From assembly GCA_028583605.1 (NCBI GenBank), contig CM053328.1:14443107-14507106 (forward strand): a DNA stretch of 64,000 bases, in the 5' to 3' direction. The stretch is from Dastarcus helophoroides (Eukaryota > Arthropoda > Insecta > Coleoptera > Bothrideridae). Shown in pieces: positions 50,701 to 61,193 of this stretch. The position numbers and the translations under genes are program-made. Under the pieces are notes generated by a model. It saw nothing but the letters and a program-made list of their open reading frames with translations. It was not told where the DNA came from and made no database searches. Within the stretch, counting starts at the first letter, position 1; each line of letters opens with the position of its first letter.

Positions 50701-51309
50701 AAAAAGGGAAATAAAATTGAGTTTCGAAATCAGCATGACACAAAATTAACAAAATACATTTTCTAAGCTAAAACTTTATGCAAGCAATCAACGAAAGAAA
50801 TAATTTTGGTCGATTTTAACAATTCAACCCCAATGGATTTTATAACCTAAAATTTTATGTAAATACATAAGCTATTAAAGTAATAATCAAAGACGAATTT
50901 AAACGGAGACAAAACAGGGTATCACAATTGGGATACGAAAAAAATTATAAAATCATATTATAGGTACATAACAAAAAATTCGAAATTTTTAAACAGTTAA
51001 CATTTTTTTAAAAAGTCCAAATTTTCACAAGAAAGTGATTTTATAAAAAAAATCAAAATTGCAAAATCAAATAAAACTTTGTAAAAAGTTGAGAGGTTAA
51101 AAAACCCAAACTATCAAAACAGAAGTAACCATTTCAAGAAAAAGAAAAAATCTTGTGTGAAAATTTTGGGTCCATGTTTTCAAAAGCAAATTTTTAAAAT
51201 ATTATTTGTTAGTACTATTAATTACAAAACTTTAATGCACTTATAAGGTCGAAATTAAAGAAAAATATTTAAATATAACAAAATTTTTTCGCATAACTGA
51301 TGAACACAT
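47741..51309. other. Largely non-repetitive stretch
   Basis: The 47900-48400 part is the most complex and GC-rich, with CACCTG E-box and TTTAATTGC homeodomain-like words. This is compatible with, but not evidence for, an enhancer. A TACAGGG end lies at 49640. Frames such as 49039-49290 have no recognisable family. Confidence 0.35.
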
Positions 51310-52345
51310 CTCACTATAGACAAGAAATTTGACATAGGGGGGTTTTTTGGTCAAGTAATTCTAATTTGCTAACAGATTGCCAGTAACTCGTAGGGGGCGC
51401 CACCTGCGCTACCTTGCATTATTCTTAAGCATCATAACTTTTTTATGCCTTTATGTACACTCATTTTAAATAGATATTTTTATTTACCTATATTTGTTAC
51501 GAAAAAAAGGTATTTTTTCTAAATGTTGATATAAGCAACCGTTTTCAAGATATTTGCCTTCAAAGTTCGCCTTACGTTTATTTTAAGTTATGCAAATGTG
51601 ACTTTTTCGCAGTAGGTTTTAAAATAAAAGTAATAAAACTGCCTCTAAAATAGTTTATATCAAATATTACTCTACTGACATTATTATTACACATATTTTT
51701 TTAAATTTCTAAAGCAAATTTAAATAAAATACCAAACAAAATTTATTTTCAAAAATAAGTATGTGGGAAATGACCTTTTTCATGTAAAGGGGTTGTAAAC
51801 AATTAAAAATCTGGCTGTCTTTTACTGAAATTCATATTCAAATATCTGCTTTGACCACCCAGACTATTAACATTTTCTTGTGCGGACTCAGAGAACATAT
51901 CTCACATCTCTATGTTAGAATATAAATTACGTCTTAATTTTTTGGATTTTCTTTATTTAGATTTTCAAAATTTAGGTAATATTATTATCACCAAAGTGAT
52001 ATTTGACATAAATTTGTTTCAAAACTGTCTTATGATTACTTTTTTTTCAAGTCTACTTCGAATGTCTTTAATTTAAAACCAAGGCACGTCAAGCTTTAAA
52101 GGCAAATATCTTGGAAACGGTTGCTTGTATCAACTTTTAAAAAGTACACCTTTTTTACGTAAAAAATATGGGGAAATAGAATAATCCCTTTAAAATTAAT
52201 ATGCGTGGGTGCACAAAAAAGTTATGATGATTTAGAATTGTGCAGGATAGCGCAGGTAGCGCCCCCTATTAGCTATTGGTAATATGTTAGCAAATTACAG
52301 TTTGTCGACTTAAGAAACTCCTTTGTGCCAAATTTCGTGCCTATA
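51310..52345. mobile_element. Palindromic element F, about 1 kb, arms about 300-360 bp
   Basis: The left arm (about 51310-51670) holds GTAGGGGGCGCCACCTGCGC, TACCTTGCA, AAGTTATG-type, CAACCGTTTTCAAGATATTT and GCCTTCAAAG. These are mirrored at 52060-52345 by AAGGCAAATATCTTGGAAAC, GGTTGCTTGTATCAAC and GCGCAGGTAGCGCCCCCTAT. The loop has no coding frame. TACAGGGTG-type ends lie nearby at 52407 and 52514, but I cannot tie them to this element with confidence. Confidence 0.75.
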
Positions 52346-52539
52346 TTACCATTCATTCCATTATTATACGAAAAAATCGAAAATTCTGTTTCAACTTTGA
52401 CACCCTGTATCTCTGTTAATATCAACTTTTGGTAAAAGGTAAATGTAGCTAAATCACATTATTTTTATTTAAAAAATTTACCATTGCTCTGTGTACCATA
52501 ACTTATGGTCCACCCTGTATATATCGAAATTAAAAGCCC

Positions 52540-55170
52540 ATATTTTCGAAGACTTGAATTCTTTAGAAAAATAAACTTTTGAAAGAGTCAAGAATCACAA
52601 AAAGTAAAAAATTTTAAGAAAAAGTCCTAATTTTAAAAAAAATTGAAATTTTAAAAATAAACATGAGATTTTGAATAACATTTTTCAACCAAACTTAAAC
52701 AAAACTTTAAACAAAAATAAACCAGAATTTTTCAAAGGAAACCAAATTTGGGTATAAGAGAGTCGAAATTTCGGGAAAATGATTGGAGTTTTAAAAAGGT
52801 CGAAATTTTGTAAAACAATTGAAATTTTTAAAATAAAACATAATTTCGACAATAAGCAGTAATTTTCAAAGAAATAGAAGTTTCAAAAAAGTAAAAATTC
52901 AAGACGTGAAAATTTTGAAATATGAAATAATCTAAATTTTTATTAAAAAGTAAAATGTACAAAAAAGTCAAAATTCAAATCTTTTAAAAAAAGTGCAATT
53001 CTTCAAGAAGTCGAAAAATTAAAAAAAAATCAAAAACATATCGAGATTTAAATAAAAATTGAAATGTCAAAATATTTAAAAGGAATCAACATTTTAAAAT
53101 AGTCAACATTTCGAGAAAGTATTTCAAAAGGATAAAAAAAATTAAAAATAGCAAAGTTCTGTAAAAAATCAAAATTTTCAAGAAAAGTAAAAATAAAAAT
53201 CTACAATTTTTTTTAAAAAAAAGGGTAAAATTTGGATAGGTATAAAAAATTAAAATACGAGAAATAGTCGAAGCTTTCAAAAAGATAAAATTTAAAAAAA
53301 TTAAATTTCGAAGAAAGTTGACATTTTAAGTCGCTTAAAATACTACAGGATATACTTCTTCCGGGATTGGACCGTGTCAAAGAACTACTGAAAGTGCTCG
53401 ACGTTTCGCCCACCATTGTAAGGGGCTCCTTCAGGAACAAAGAAAAGAAAAAGAAATGAAAAGAAGAATATGAGTGAATATGCAAAAATGAAAGGATGAA
53501 AAGGCTAATTTCAAAACATCAGAACACGGTAACTCAGTATGTCCACCATACCAGAGGCGAAATTCTTCTGAATTAAAAATTGGTACAAAGCATAAAAAAA
53601 TTTAGACAGAAAAGCACGGTAACTCAGTATGTCCACCAAACCAGAGGCGAAACTCTTCTGACGTCGAACACTTTTAGAAATTCTTTGACAAGGTCCAATC
53701 CCGGAAAAAGTATATCCTGCACTGGCTCTGGCCGTGGAAGCCTTCGTTACCGGTTAAAATAGAGCAAAATTTCGAAACAAAAACCTCCATTATCAACGAA
53801 GTTTTAAAACAGTAAAAATTTCCAAATGTCAAATTTAAAAATATTAAATTTAAAAACAAACTAAAATTTTCAAAAAAGTCGAAACTGCTAAAAAAGTGAA
53901 AGTTTTGAAAAAAGTTGGAAAGTTGAAGAATATAAAAATATTTTCAAAAGTTAAGATACTTAAAAAATGTCTAAATTTTTAAAAGAAGAAGTCCTGAAAT
54001 TCAAAAGGGATCAAAATTGTCTAGAAAAAGAAGCTGAAAAAAATAAACATTTTCAAAATGGACAAAACTTTCAAAAAACCAAAGATAAGAAATCAAATGT
54101 TTTTAAAATAATCAATTTTTTAAAAGAGTCGAAACTTTAAAAAATATTTTTTTATGTCAAAATTGTCGAAAAAGTCGAATCCTTTAAAAAAATATCATTT
54201 TTTACGTCCAAATTTCTTAGGAAATCGTCTTTAAAATATTCAAAAATATCCTTTTCTTTTTAAATTAAATTTTCAAAAAGGTTAAACTTTTCGAAAAAGA
54301 AACAAATTTCAAAAAAATTCGAAAGTTTGAGAATTTTTTAAATAACGTTAGAATTTAAACAGTCGAAATTATAAAAATTCAAATTTTGAACAAAATTAAA
54401 AAAAAAGTTAAAATTTGAAGAATCAAAATTTTAAAAATCTAAATTCTGAACTCTTTCAACATTTAAGGAAAAACAAAATTTAAAAATAAAAACTTTTAAA
54501 AAAAGTCTAAATTTAGGAAGTCTAAAATTTGAGAAAGGACGAAACAAAAAAATGATCGTTTTTAAAAAAGGGAAATCTTAGAAAACATATTTTTAATGAA
54601 AATTTCTAAAGTTGCAATTTTTAAAGTTGAAATTTTAAGAACTTCTTGAAAAAGTCAAAGGTTACAAAAAAGTTAAATTTAGAAAAAACATATGCTGAAA
54701 TTTTTAATAAGTCCAATTGTTCGAAAAATGTCGAAATTGTGAAAAATACTGAAATACTCAAGAAGTGTTGAGGTTTTCAAAAAAAGTTATAAAATCATCA
54801 ATATTTTCAAAATAATTGATTTTCTAACTAAAGTCAATTTTTTCTAAAAAGAAAAATTGAATTCTTTAAGAAAAATTGTGATTTCAAAAATATAACAATA
54901 ACAAATCGAAATTTTAAAAAGTACAAATTTTCAAAAAGTTCGGAATTAAAGAATAAAAATATTTCATAAAAATCGACATTAAAACAAGAACAATTTTTAA
55001 GGCATTTTTTCTAATCGATTATATGTATATCAACTTTTCAGAAAAAATCGAGTTGAAAATTTTCAGATACAAATCGATATCGAATAAGTGGATATTTTTA
55101 AAATAATTCCAAATTCTGGAAAGTAAATCAATTGTTTTTTAAATCTTACTCTTTAACTCGTAGCATCAAG
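52540..55170. repeat. A-rich, strand-asymmetric low-complexity tract
   Basis: About 2.6 kb of variations on AAAAAGTCGAAATTTTNAAA. The plus strand is strongly purine-biased, the reverse complement of the texture at 18-22 kb. The GTCGAAA core recurs irregularly. A family B foldback (53343-53752) is embedded. Probably a decayed satellite or expanded simple sequence. Confidence 0.55.
53343..53752. mobile_element. Foldback family B, copy 2 (shortened)
   Basis: It has CAGGATATACTTCTTCCGGG, CCGTGTCAAAGAACTACT, GACGTTTCGCCCACCAT and GGGGCTCCTTCAGGA, and two modules CACGGTAACTCAGTATGTCC. It then closes abruptly with CACTTTTAG, CAAGGTCCAATCCCGG and GGCCGTGGAAGCCTTCG. One arm is nearly complete and the other mostly deleted. 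It preserves the tip that copy 1 lacks on its right. Confidence 0.8.
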
Positions 55171-55189
55171 ATATAACTTAATAATTTGC

Positions 55190-55480
55190 ATACAAATAAA
55201 TTCCCATTAAATATGAGAAAACAAGTTAAATGTCGTTTCTATAGTCCGTTTCAGATAAATGTGCATCACTGTGAGCACTAAACTTTTAATTTTGTAGTGG
55301 AAACAATAAGAATTAGTAATATTTAGACATGGTCATGTGGCAACGCCGTGACATTTCTTAAAGTTTTTCTGGGTTCCTAAAATACTAACGTAAATGTTGC
55401 TTGTTTTAAGAGTTAAGAGTAATCCTTTTTTATGTTATGAAGATTTCTGCTGAAAATTATTTAATCATCAAAATGTTTAC
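55190..55480 (+). repeat. Dispersed repeat, copy 2 (partner at 2.7-3.0 kb)
   Basis: Same ordered blocks as 2690-3000, for example TTAGTAATATTTAGACATGG and TTTCTGCTGAAAA. No coding content. Confidence 0.65.
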
Positions 55481-57093
55481 GCATTTATGGTTTAGTGATT
55501 GTCTTTTCGTAACTTTCTAAAGGTTGATGTAATACTTCCCGGCCAACTGTGATGCATATTTATTTGATAATACTTTACAGGCACAATTGTTTGAATTTCG
55601 ATCGTAAGAGAAACTAGGTAATTAATAATTGTATCGTATCAAAAAAAGTCAAAAGATAAAGGAGATAGTTTAGGAAAGTTAAAAATAACTAATATAGAGA
55701 TCGACATTTTGAAAAAAGTATTTTGAATTTCATAAAATGTGTCATTATAAACTGTACACCACCTGTCACAAAAAGTTTTTTCAGTGACACGATTGACTGA
55801 AATCTCTGTATTTGCCTTGCAACATTACTATAATTCTTGCCATTTTATTTGGATTTTTTACAAATCTCAGTATTCGTCGATTTCCCTTGAAATTTAAATG
55901 AGTATCCTCACGTCAAATACGAGGGTACTTAAAACTGGCCTTTCAGGGAAAATAGAAGATTCTTTCATACTCAAAGTCGTCTTTGTTGCGTGGCAACATT
56001 CATCTATTGGGCCATTGAAAGGGTGCCCCGGGGAAACCGTCGACACGGCGTGTCTCGAATAACTTTGTCTCCCGCGTCAACCTTCAACATCTCCATTCTA
56101 TCACTTTGAAACGTGCGCCCATTGTGTCCGCCGGCTCAGAAAGTTAGACGACGGTGTCAGCTCCGTTAAAGAAAATAATGAAAAAAAGGAGGAAACCTTT
56201 GAAAAATTATCTGGAAACGCTTTGACGCTCCTAGTTGCTATTGACCCTTTTGGAAATAAGGGCTTCCGCCATGCTGTAAACTCAATTAAATTGTCACAGA
56301 ACGATCGCTGCTTTTAAATACTGTTGCGACCAAAAAGTATTTTGTGCATTGTTCCGCAGTCTCTTAGGAGGTATTCTCACCACTAATTGCGCACAAAAAA
56401 TAACGAAAATTTATAATTGGAGATTACAGTGCGCTGGTTCGAGAGCTACAATTATTTTTGACTAGCAGATTGATGCATTTAACTATTTGATCTGGCTAAA
56501 TTATAAAAATGTAATAAAACTAACAGGGCCCACCCCAATAAAACATTAGTAGATATATCTATCATCATTGACTTGATTATGCATTTCAGCAGTAAAAAAT
56601 TAATAAAATAGGTACGTTCAATTATATTAAATATTTTAAATAATAGAAAAAAATCTAATATTCAAACGTAACAATTGGAGCATTATAAATAAAAACAATA
56701 AATGCAAACACTGTCACAACTGATTTTCTATAAAGTAATAGTGACAGAATCATCGGTAATGCCGTTAACAGGCTGTTAAGTTATCTTAATTTTTGCTTTA
56801 TTTGATTCCAAAGGTGTAAATAAACAAAAACTGCACTTGATGCGTTTTTATTGCTCAAAAGGCTACAAAGCTTAACACACAGCATGGAAGAGATGTGGTG
56901 CTTTAAAGAAAATATTTTAGAAGAACAGTTGAAAAGTAGCTTTACCGGTTTAAAGTGAGAAATGTCTTGATTATAAGGAATATTTTGGATATTCATACAT
57001 CACCACCACGAATGAATAAAATTAAAATTATTGTAAATTATTGACAAAAGGTGAGATAATTAGCAAAATGATTAAACTTTTTCAAACAAGTGC
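55481..57093. other. Non-repetitive stretch
   Basis: The 55900-56330 part is GC-richer and complex (GGTGCCCCGGGGAAACCGTC, GTCCGCCGGCTCAG). No frame is supported there. The frame at 56781-56996 (minus) could belong to the same decayed element as 57094-57282, but I cannot show it. Confidence 0.35.
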
Positions 57094-57282
57094 TTACGAT
57101 CTCTTAGTGGTTCTTGGATTGGCGGGAAAGAGGTCAGTCAGCACGATAAGACTCAATATGTGGCTGCAGCTGCACCAAAAATTAATGGTTTTAATGAAAT
57201 TTGCGGTCTCATTCATCTCACCTCCTGAAATGGCATCGTTAGATTTGTGTCGCTTTCCGCAGAATCTAACCAACCAGAGCAC
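57094..57282 (-). pseudogene. Possible P-element/THAP9-type transposase fragment
   Basis: The minus strand reads VRFCGKRHKSNDAISGGEMN, ETANFIKTINFWC. A block of 'A...TA.FI..in.ff' type, following a string of hydrophobic and basic residues, is typical of the central part of P-like transposases. The continuation is not recognisable, and neither ends nor a THAP domain were found. A chance resemblance is possible. Confidence 0.25.
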
Positions 57283-57846
57283 TTGATGGGTTTTTGAAGC
57301 AAATCCAAAACAGTTAAAGAAAATGGAATTATTAAGTTACCTGGGGGATGAAAGTTGATCGCAGACTAGAATGGTACGTACGTCTTAATATTTTTTTAAA
57401 AAATGACAAGCTTCATTTCAAATCTTGTTTTCTATAAACTCGAGGGATTTAATTGCGGTGGCTAAGCAATTTGAGTCGAAATGGAATTTATCAAATACTG
57501 GACCCAGATGTTTCGAGATTCGTGAGTCACTGATGGAATACATTAGATGCAGAGCTTATTCTAACAGAGCTCTCTCAAGCTTAAGAGCCACGCCGCCGGC
57601 ATTTCTAATGATTGATAATGTCTTCCTGCTAACCCTTATGTAGTTCGCATCTCAAATTCTCTATAAGCGGAATTACAGCCCAAAGTAGAAGTGTCGTGTG
57701 TTAAACGTGAATTCTATACACATATTTGACGTGCTAATTAAGAGTTATTGAACTTATCCTTCATAATTGAAAAGTCAATTTTGTTCTCCGCCAATATAAT
57801 TGACATAACCATATTCTAAACATAAGAAATGTTTTCGGAAAGTTTC
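57283..57846. other. Spacer left of the mariner
   Basis: No supported feature. The frame at 57425-57643 is unrecognised. Confidence 0.3.
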
Positions 57847-57919
57847 TATTGGAGGACCGGCGAGTAATGTCGTTATTTGCGCTATATTGAATCAAATGTA
57901 TTTTGGACAAGTTTTTATT

Positions 57920-58741
57920 TTTACTCAGTTATATAGCCACCCTCATGTTCAACAACGTTTGCCATCTAGTTAGCAAATTTTCGAAGGCTTATCGATTAAA
58001 ATTAATTGGTTTTTCATTAAAATAAGTAAAGGTGGCGTTTCTTATATCATTGAAATTGTTAAAATGTTTTGCACTTTAAAATTGTTGCAGCAATCTGAAT
58101 AAATGATAATCAGATGGTGCAATATCGGGTGAATACCGTGGATAAGAAAATAGTCAACTTATTATTTGTTGTCCAGCACTGGATAACTTTCGACTAGAGA
58201 ACCGTGTACTTGATCCAACTGTAGATAATGATGGTCAGCATTGATAGTTTCCCCAGATTCCAACAATTCAAAATGCACCATTCCTTGAACACTCCTTTAC
58301 CTTGAAGAAGCTATTGCCCTTTAAACTAATGATTATTATAAACGAACCATTTTGCATTACCAGTGATAAAACGAACAAAAAGGCATCTGTATTATATCGC
58401 TTAAACAATAAATTGCACGTATTACTGCGATTTAATTTGTTTTCTATGAACAACGCATGCGGATCCCAAACACCTGCTCTGCTAACTTTACCAGTTTGCT
58501 TTAAATGTTTTTGGATCGTTGATCAGGGTTAGTTAAGGGTTTGGGAAAGTTCCTCAATAGTCTGGCAAGGATTTGTTTCCACTTCCGCCTTCCCTCAACA
58601 CGTCATTATCTAAAGGTGTTGGTCTTCCTAATCCAAATGAGTCGGATATATCAAAATCGCTGGATCTGAACTTGTGAAACCACCTTTGGCATTTACTAAC
58701 GTCTAATGTACGTGGATAAATCTTGCAAATGTCTTTAGTAG
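57920..58741 (-). pseudogene. mariner transposase, main part (broken)
   Basis: Mariner transposase cuts and pastes the element using a DDD catalytic triad. From the minus strand: ATKDICKIYPRT, then WFHKFRSSDFDISDS, GLGRPTPLDNDVLRE (DNA-binding region), GSACVVHRKQ-like linker, ITGNAKWF (first catalytic block, Asp replaced by Asn), GMVHFELLESGETINADHHY, SYPVLDNK, then directly YPRYSPDIAPSDYHLFR. The roughly 30-codon segment that should carry HDNARPH and the second catalytic Asp is deleted. Several stops and shifts occur. The N-terminus lies beyond the insertion at 62648-62705. Confidence 0.9.
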
Positions 58742-58751
58742 CAACTGTTGC
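58742..58751. repeat. Target-site duplication CAACTGTTGC, first copy
   Basis: Identical to 62638-62647. Flanks the 5'-truncated non-LTR element inside the mariner coding region. Confidence 0.85.
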
Positions 58752-58852
58752 AGAGATAGATAGACATGATATGGGTCAGGCAGGATATATACATTCCTCT
58801 CATCACTGCGGCCTTAAAGATCTATTGTGATAAACTCCGATATATATTGTTC

Positions 58853-59424
58853 CTAAATTCCCAAGCTTTTGTAAAAGCCTAGGACTTTTCCGGTAAAGTA
58901 GTCTCCTGTAAAACAATGCTTCGCATGTGCAAATTAAGTGTTTTACAGTGTCTTTGGCTTCGTTGCAGAAGCGTCGTCTCTAACTCCGCTTTGCCCATCT
59001 TTTTGAGATGGCATCTTAGCGCGCAGTGTCCTGTTATAGGGTCTTTTATTAACCTTTACTCCGGTTTGCTGAGGTCGAGAAGTTCCTTTGTCTTGGTGTG
59101 CAAATATGTGATGAACTTTTTTGCATGGTTTTGTCCTGAAATTAAATTCCAGTGGAATTCTTTTTGTTGCTCTTCCCATTTGTGTACTTTATTTCTGATA
59201 TTGTATTTTTCTATACCAAAGTAAAATTTGGGTCCAAGAAATGGGGATGCTGCACTTTCTCTGGCTAGGCGATCGGCAATCTCATTTCCTACAATACCTA
59301 TGTGTGCTAGCATCCACATCATGGTTACCTTGTTGCGGGCAGCCAACTATTTTAGTAGTTGTAGATCGCCATACATTAGTACCGATTTAATAGTAAAGCT
59401 ACTAAGAGCTTTAAGCGCCGCTTG
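58853..59424 (-). pseudogene. C-terminal RNase H and tail of the middle element
   Basis: It continues from the break as QAALKALSSFTIKS, VLMYGDLQLL, a stop, then LAARNKVTMMWMLAHIGIVG, NEIADRLARESA. This is the last RNase H block, with the conserved His and Asp (usual WVPGH.G..GNE.AD.LA; here Pro-Gly has become Leu-Ala). PFLGPKFYFGI and a Trp/Lys-rich tail follow, ending near GKVLGFYKSLGI and a stop at 58853-58855. DSQAALKAL is intact across the junction once the insert is removed. Confidence 0.88.
59413..59424. repeat. Target-site duplication AAGCGCCGCTTG, first copy
   Basis: Identical to 61182-61193. Brackets the Gag-only element. Confidence 0.92.
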
Positions 59425-59544
59425 CTATTCATTAGGTGTGCGTCCAGGTCAACAGATCGTTGGTGCCACCGCAGTGCGATTAAAGTTTAGTGAAGTGACC
59501 CTGCGAGAATAGAGAGGTTTGTTCTCCCAGGGAATTGTGCGACA

Positions 59545-60867
59545 ATGAAGAGAAAAAAGGCGAAGACCTGCAAAAGGACAACAAGCTCGATATCCGGCGA
59601 CGACTATAAAAATATGTCGATAGAGGAATTGACGGAATTACTTTTATTGCTAAAATCGGCACTAGAAGAGAAAATAGGCGACTTGAAAGCTACGGAAAAT
59701 GTAATAAATGTTGTTGCTGAAGAAAAGAATGAAGACTTAATCTCTACACAAAAAGGAGAAGAAAGCGAAGAAAGTACCCAAAATTCTGTCGTTAACTCAA
59801 AGAGGATAACGATGGAAAAGAAAAGTGAAGAAAAGGAAAAGCGCGAAAAGCGCAAAAGGACTGAAGAATTTAAAATAACGGCTATTCAAGCAAAGCCAAG
59901 CAGAAGCAACAACAAAACCTGTGAAAGAAAAGGACAGGTACCTCCAGTTATTCTGCAGGAGCAGCAAAATTGGTCGGTCACCGCGAATATTATGAACACA
60001 AAGAAAATTGCATACATCAAGGCACAAGCGAGTAAGGATGGTATAAAAATCTACCCTACTCGTCTCGAAGATCATCAAGCCCTTGTACAGGAACTCAAGG
60101 AGAAGAAAATTCAGTACCACACGTACTCCCTTTCAGAGGAAAGAAACCTCAAGGTAGTACTGAGAGGAATTCCCACTTTCTTAAAGGAAAAAGAAGTTGA
60201 AGATGATTTAACGGAAAAAGGATTTCATCCAACTAAAATTGTTCGGATGTATAAGCGAAGCAAGGAGAGGACAATAATGCCGCTCGTTTTTGTTGAGCTA
60301 AACCGAGACGAGAAGAAGATATACGAAATAAAAACCTGCTGCGGCCTAGATATAGGAGTAGAGGCCCTCAGGAGAAGAAAAGACGTCGGGCAGTGTTTCA
60401 ACTGCCAGAGCTACGGACACACACAAACAAATTGCCACGCGGACCCAATCTGCGTCAAATGCGGGCAAAAACATGCGACAAAGGCATGCGAACTTCCGAA
60501 GACACAACCGGCAAAATGCGCCAACTGCGAAGGGGCTCACCCTGCGAGCTATCGCGGTTGTCCCGCATTACCGAAAACCAAAAACAGCAAAGCCAATACT
60601 GCAAAGAGAATCGAGGGAGTTTCTTATGCAAGTAAAGCTAGGGCAAAGAGTGAAGACAACGAAAAGAAGGCAGAAAAAGGAGAAGCCGGAAAGGCAAAAA
60701 AGCAAGAAGAGAGAGAAAACAAGAAGGAAAAAAAAGAAGACAAAAGGGCAAAGGTAAGCATTATTTTGTGTGACATGATAATGCAATTTTCCAGCTCAGG
60801 AGCAACAACAAAAGAAGTTAACAACTTCCTAGAGAAAATGCAGGAACTACTGAAGATAGTAGAGTGA
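59545..60867 (+). CDS. Retrotransposon Gag (ORF1 protein), three zinc knuckles, 440 aa
   Basis: This ORF1 protein should bind element RNA and form the ribonucleoprotein. Residues 1-16 are basic, 20-60 form a predicted coiled coil (SIEELTELLLLLKSALEEKI), and 60-125 are Glu/Lys-rich. Residues 145-275 contain a PRE_C2HC-type region (LKVVLRGIP, PLVFVELNR) that usually precedes knuckles in such Gags. Three knuckles follow: CX2CX4HX4C (284-297), CX2CX3HX4C (303-315) and CX2CX3HX6C (325-339), the classic spacing of jockey/I/R1-type ORF1. A very basic tail (350-405) and a short Leu-rich C-terminus end the protein. The frame is intact from the first ATG, and codon use is GC-richer than the surroundings. 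No ORF2 overlaps or follows. Confidence 0.93.
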   Translation: MKRKKAKTCKRTTSSISGDDYKNMSIEELTELLLLLKSALEEKIGDLKATENVINVVAEEKNEDLISTQKGEESEESTQNSVVNSKRITMEKKSEEKEKREKRKRTEEFKITAIQAKPSRSNNKTCERKGQVPPVILQEQQNWSVTANIMNTKKIAYIKAQASKDGIKIYPTRLEDHQALVQELKEKKIQYHTYSLSEERNLKVVLRGIPTFLKEKEVEDDLTEKGFHPTKIVRMYKRSKERTIMPLVFVELNRDEKKIYEIKTCCGLDIGVEALRRRKDVGQCFNCQSYGHTQTNCHADPICVKCGQKHATKACELPKTQPAKCANCEGAHPASYRGCPALPKTKNSKANTAKRIEGVSYASKARAKSEDNEKKAEKGEAGKAKKQEERENKKEKKEDKRAKVSIILCDMIMQFSSSGATTKEVNNFLEKMQELLKIVE

Positions 60868-60895
60868 ATCAAGAAGACAGCAAGCAGTCTACTAA

Positions 60896-60924
60896 CCCCG
60901 GGTTTTTGTATGGTTTTCCCGGGG
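60896..60924 (+). promoter_or_regulatory. GC-rich hairpin in the 3' UTR of the Gag-only element
   Basis: CCCCGGG (60896-60902) pairs perfectly with CCCGGGG (60918-60924) around a 15-nt T-rich loop, 29 nt after the Gag stop codon. In non-LTR elements, 3' UTR structures can serve as RT recognition signals; that role here is inference. Confidence 0.6.
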
Positions 60925-61181
60925 GCTCGGTCAAATGACTAGTAGGCAAAAGAAAAGCAAGGCGCTCCATACGCGTGAAGAGGGTGTTTTCAGGGCAGAT
61001 ATGTAAAGTCTGCAAAAAAAGAGAGAAGCAGACATGGAAGGTCTGAGTCTCTCAAGAGGCAAAGAAGCAAACAGAAACAACAAGAGGAGACAAAGTTCTT
61101 AATAGAAAGAACAGAGCGACGAAGGGGTAAAAGGAAGGAATTCCTGACCCCACAGGAAGATTGGAAGACAAAGACAAAGAC

Positions 61182-61193
61182 AAGCGCCGCTTG
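61182..61193. repeat. Target-site duplication AAGCGCCGCTTG, second copy
   Basis: Identical to 59413-59424. Directly follows the AAAGAC tail. Confidence 0.92.

Larger units (their letters stand above)
59425..61181 (+). mobile_element. Gag-only non-LTR retrotransposon (innermost, youngest layer)
   Basis: A 1757-bp insert lies between perfect 12-bp duplications (59413-59424, 61182-61193). It has a 120-bp leader, an intact Gag frame (59545-60867), a 314-bp 3' UTR with a GC-rich hairpin and a tail AAGAC(AAAGAC)2 (61165-61181). There is no endonuclease, RT or RNase H. Because 5' truncation normally removes ORF1 first, an ORF1-only copy with a proper tail implies an internally deleted or genuinely Gag-only family mobilised in trans. 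Drosophila HeT-A, which also encodes only Gag, is a structural parallel but not shown to be a relative. The intact frame and perfect duplication suggest recent insertion. Confidence 0.85.

Noticed and set aside
59604..60872. Several minus- and alternative-frame ORFs over the Gag gene
   Set aside because: Shadows of the 440-codon Gag, which alone shows knuckles and normal composition.
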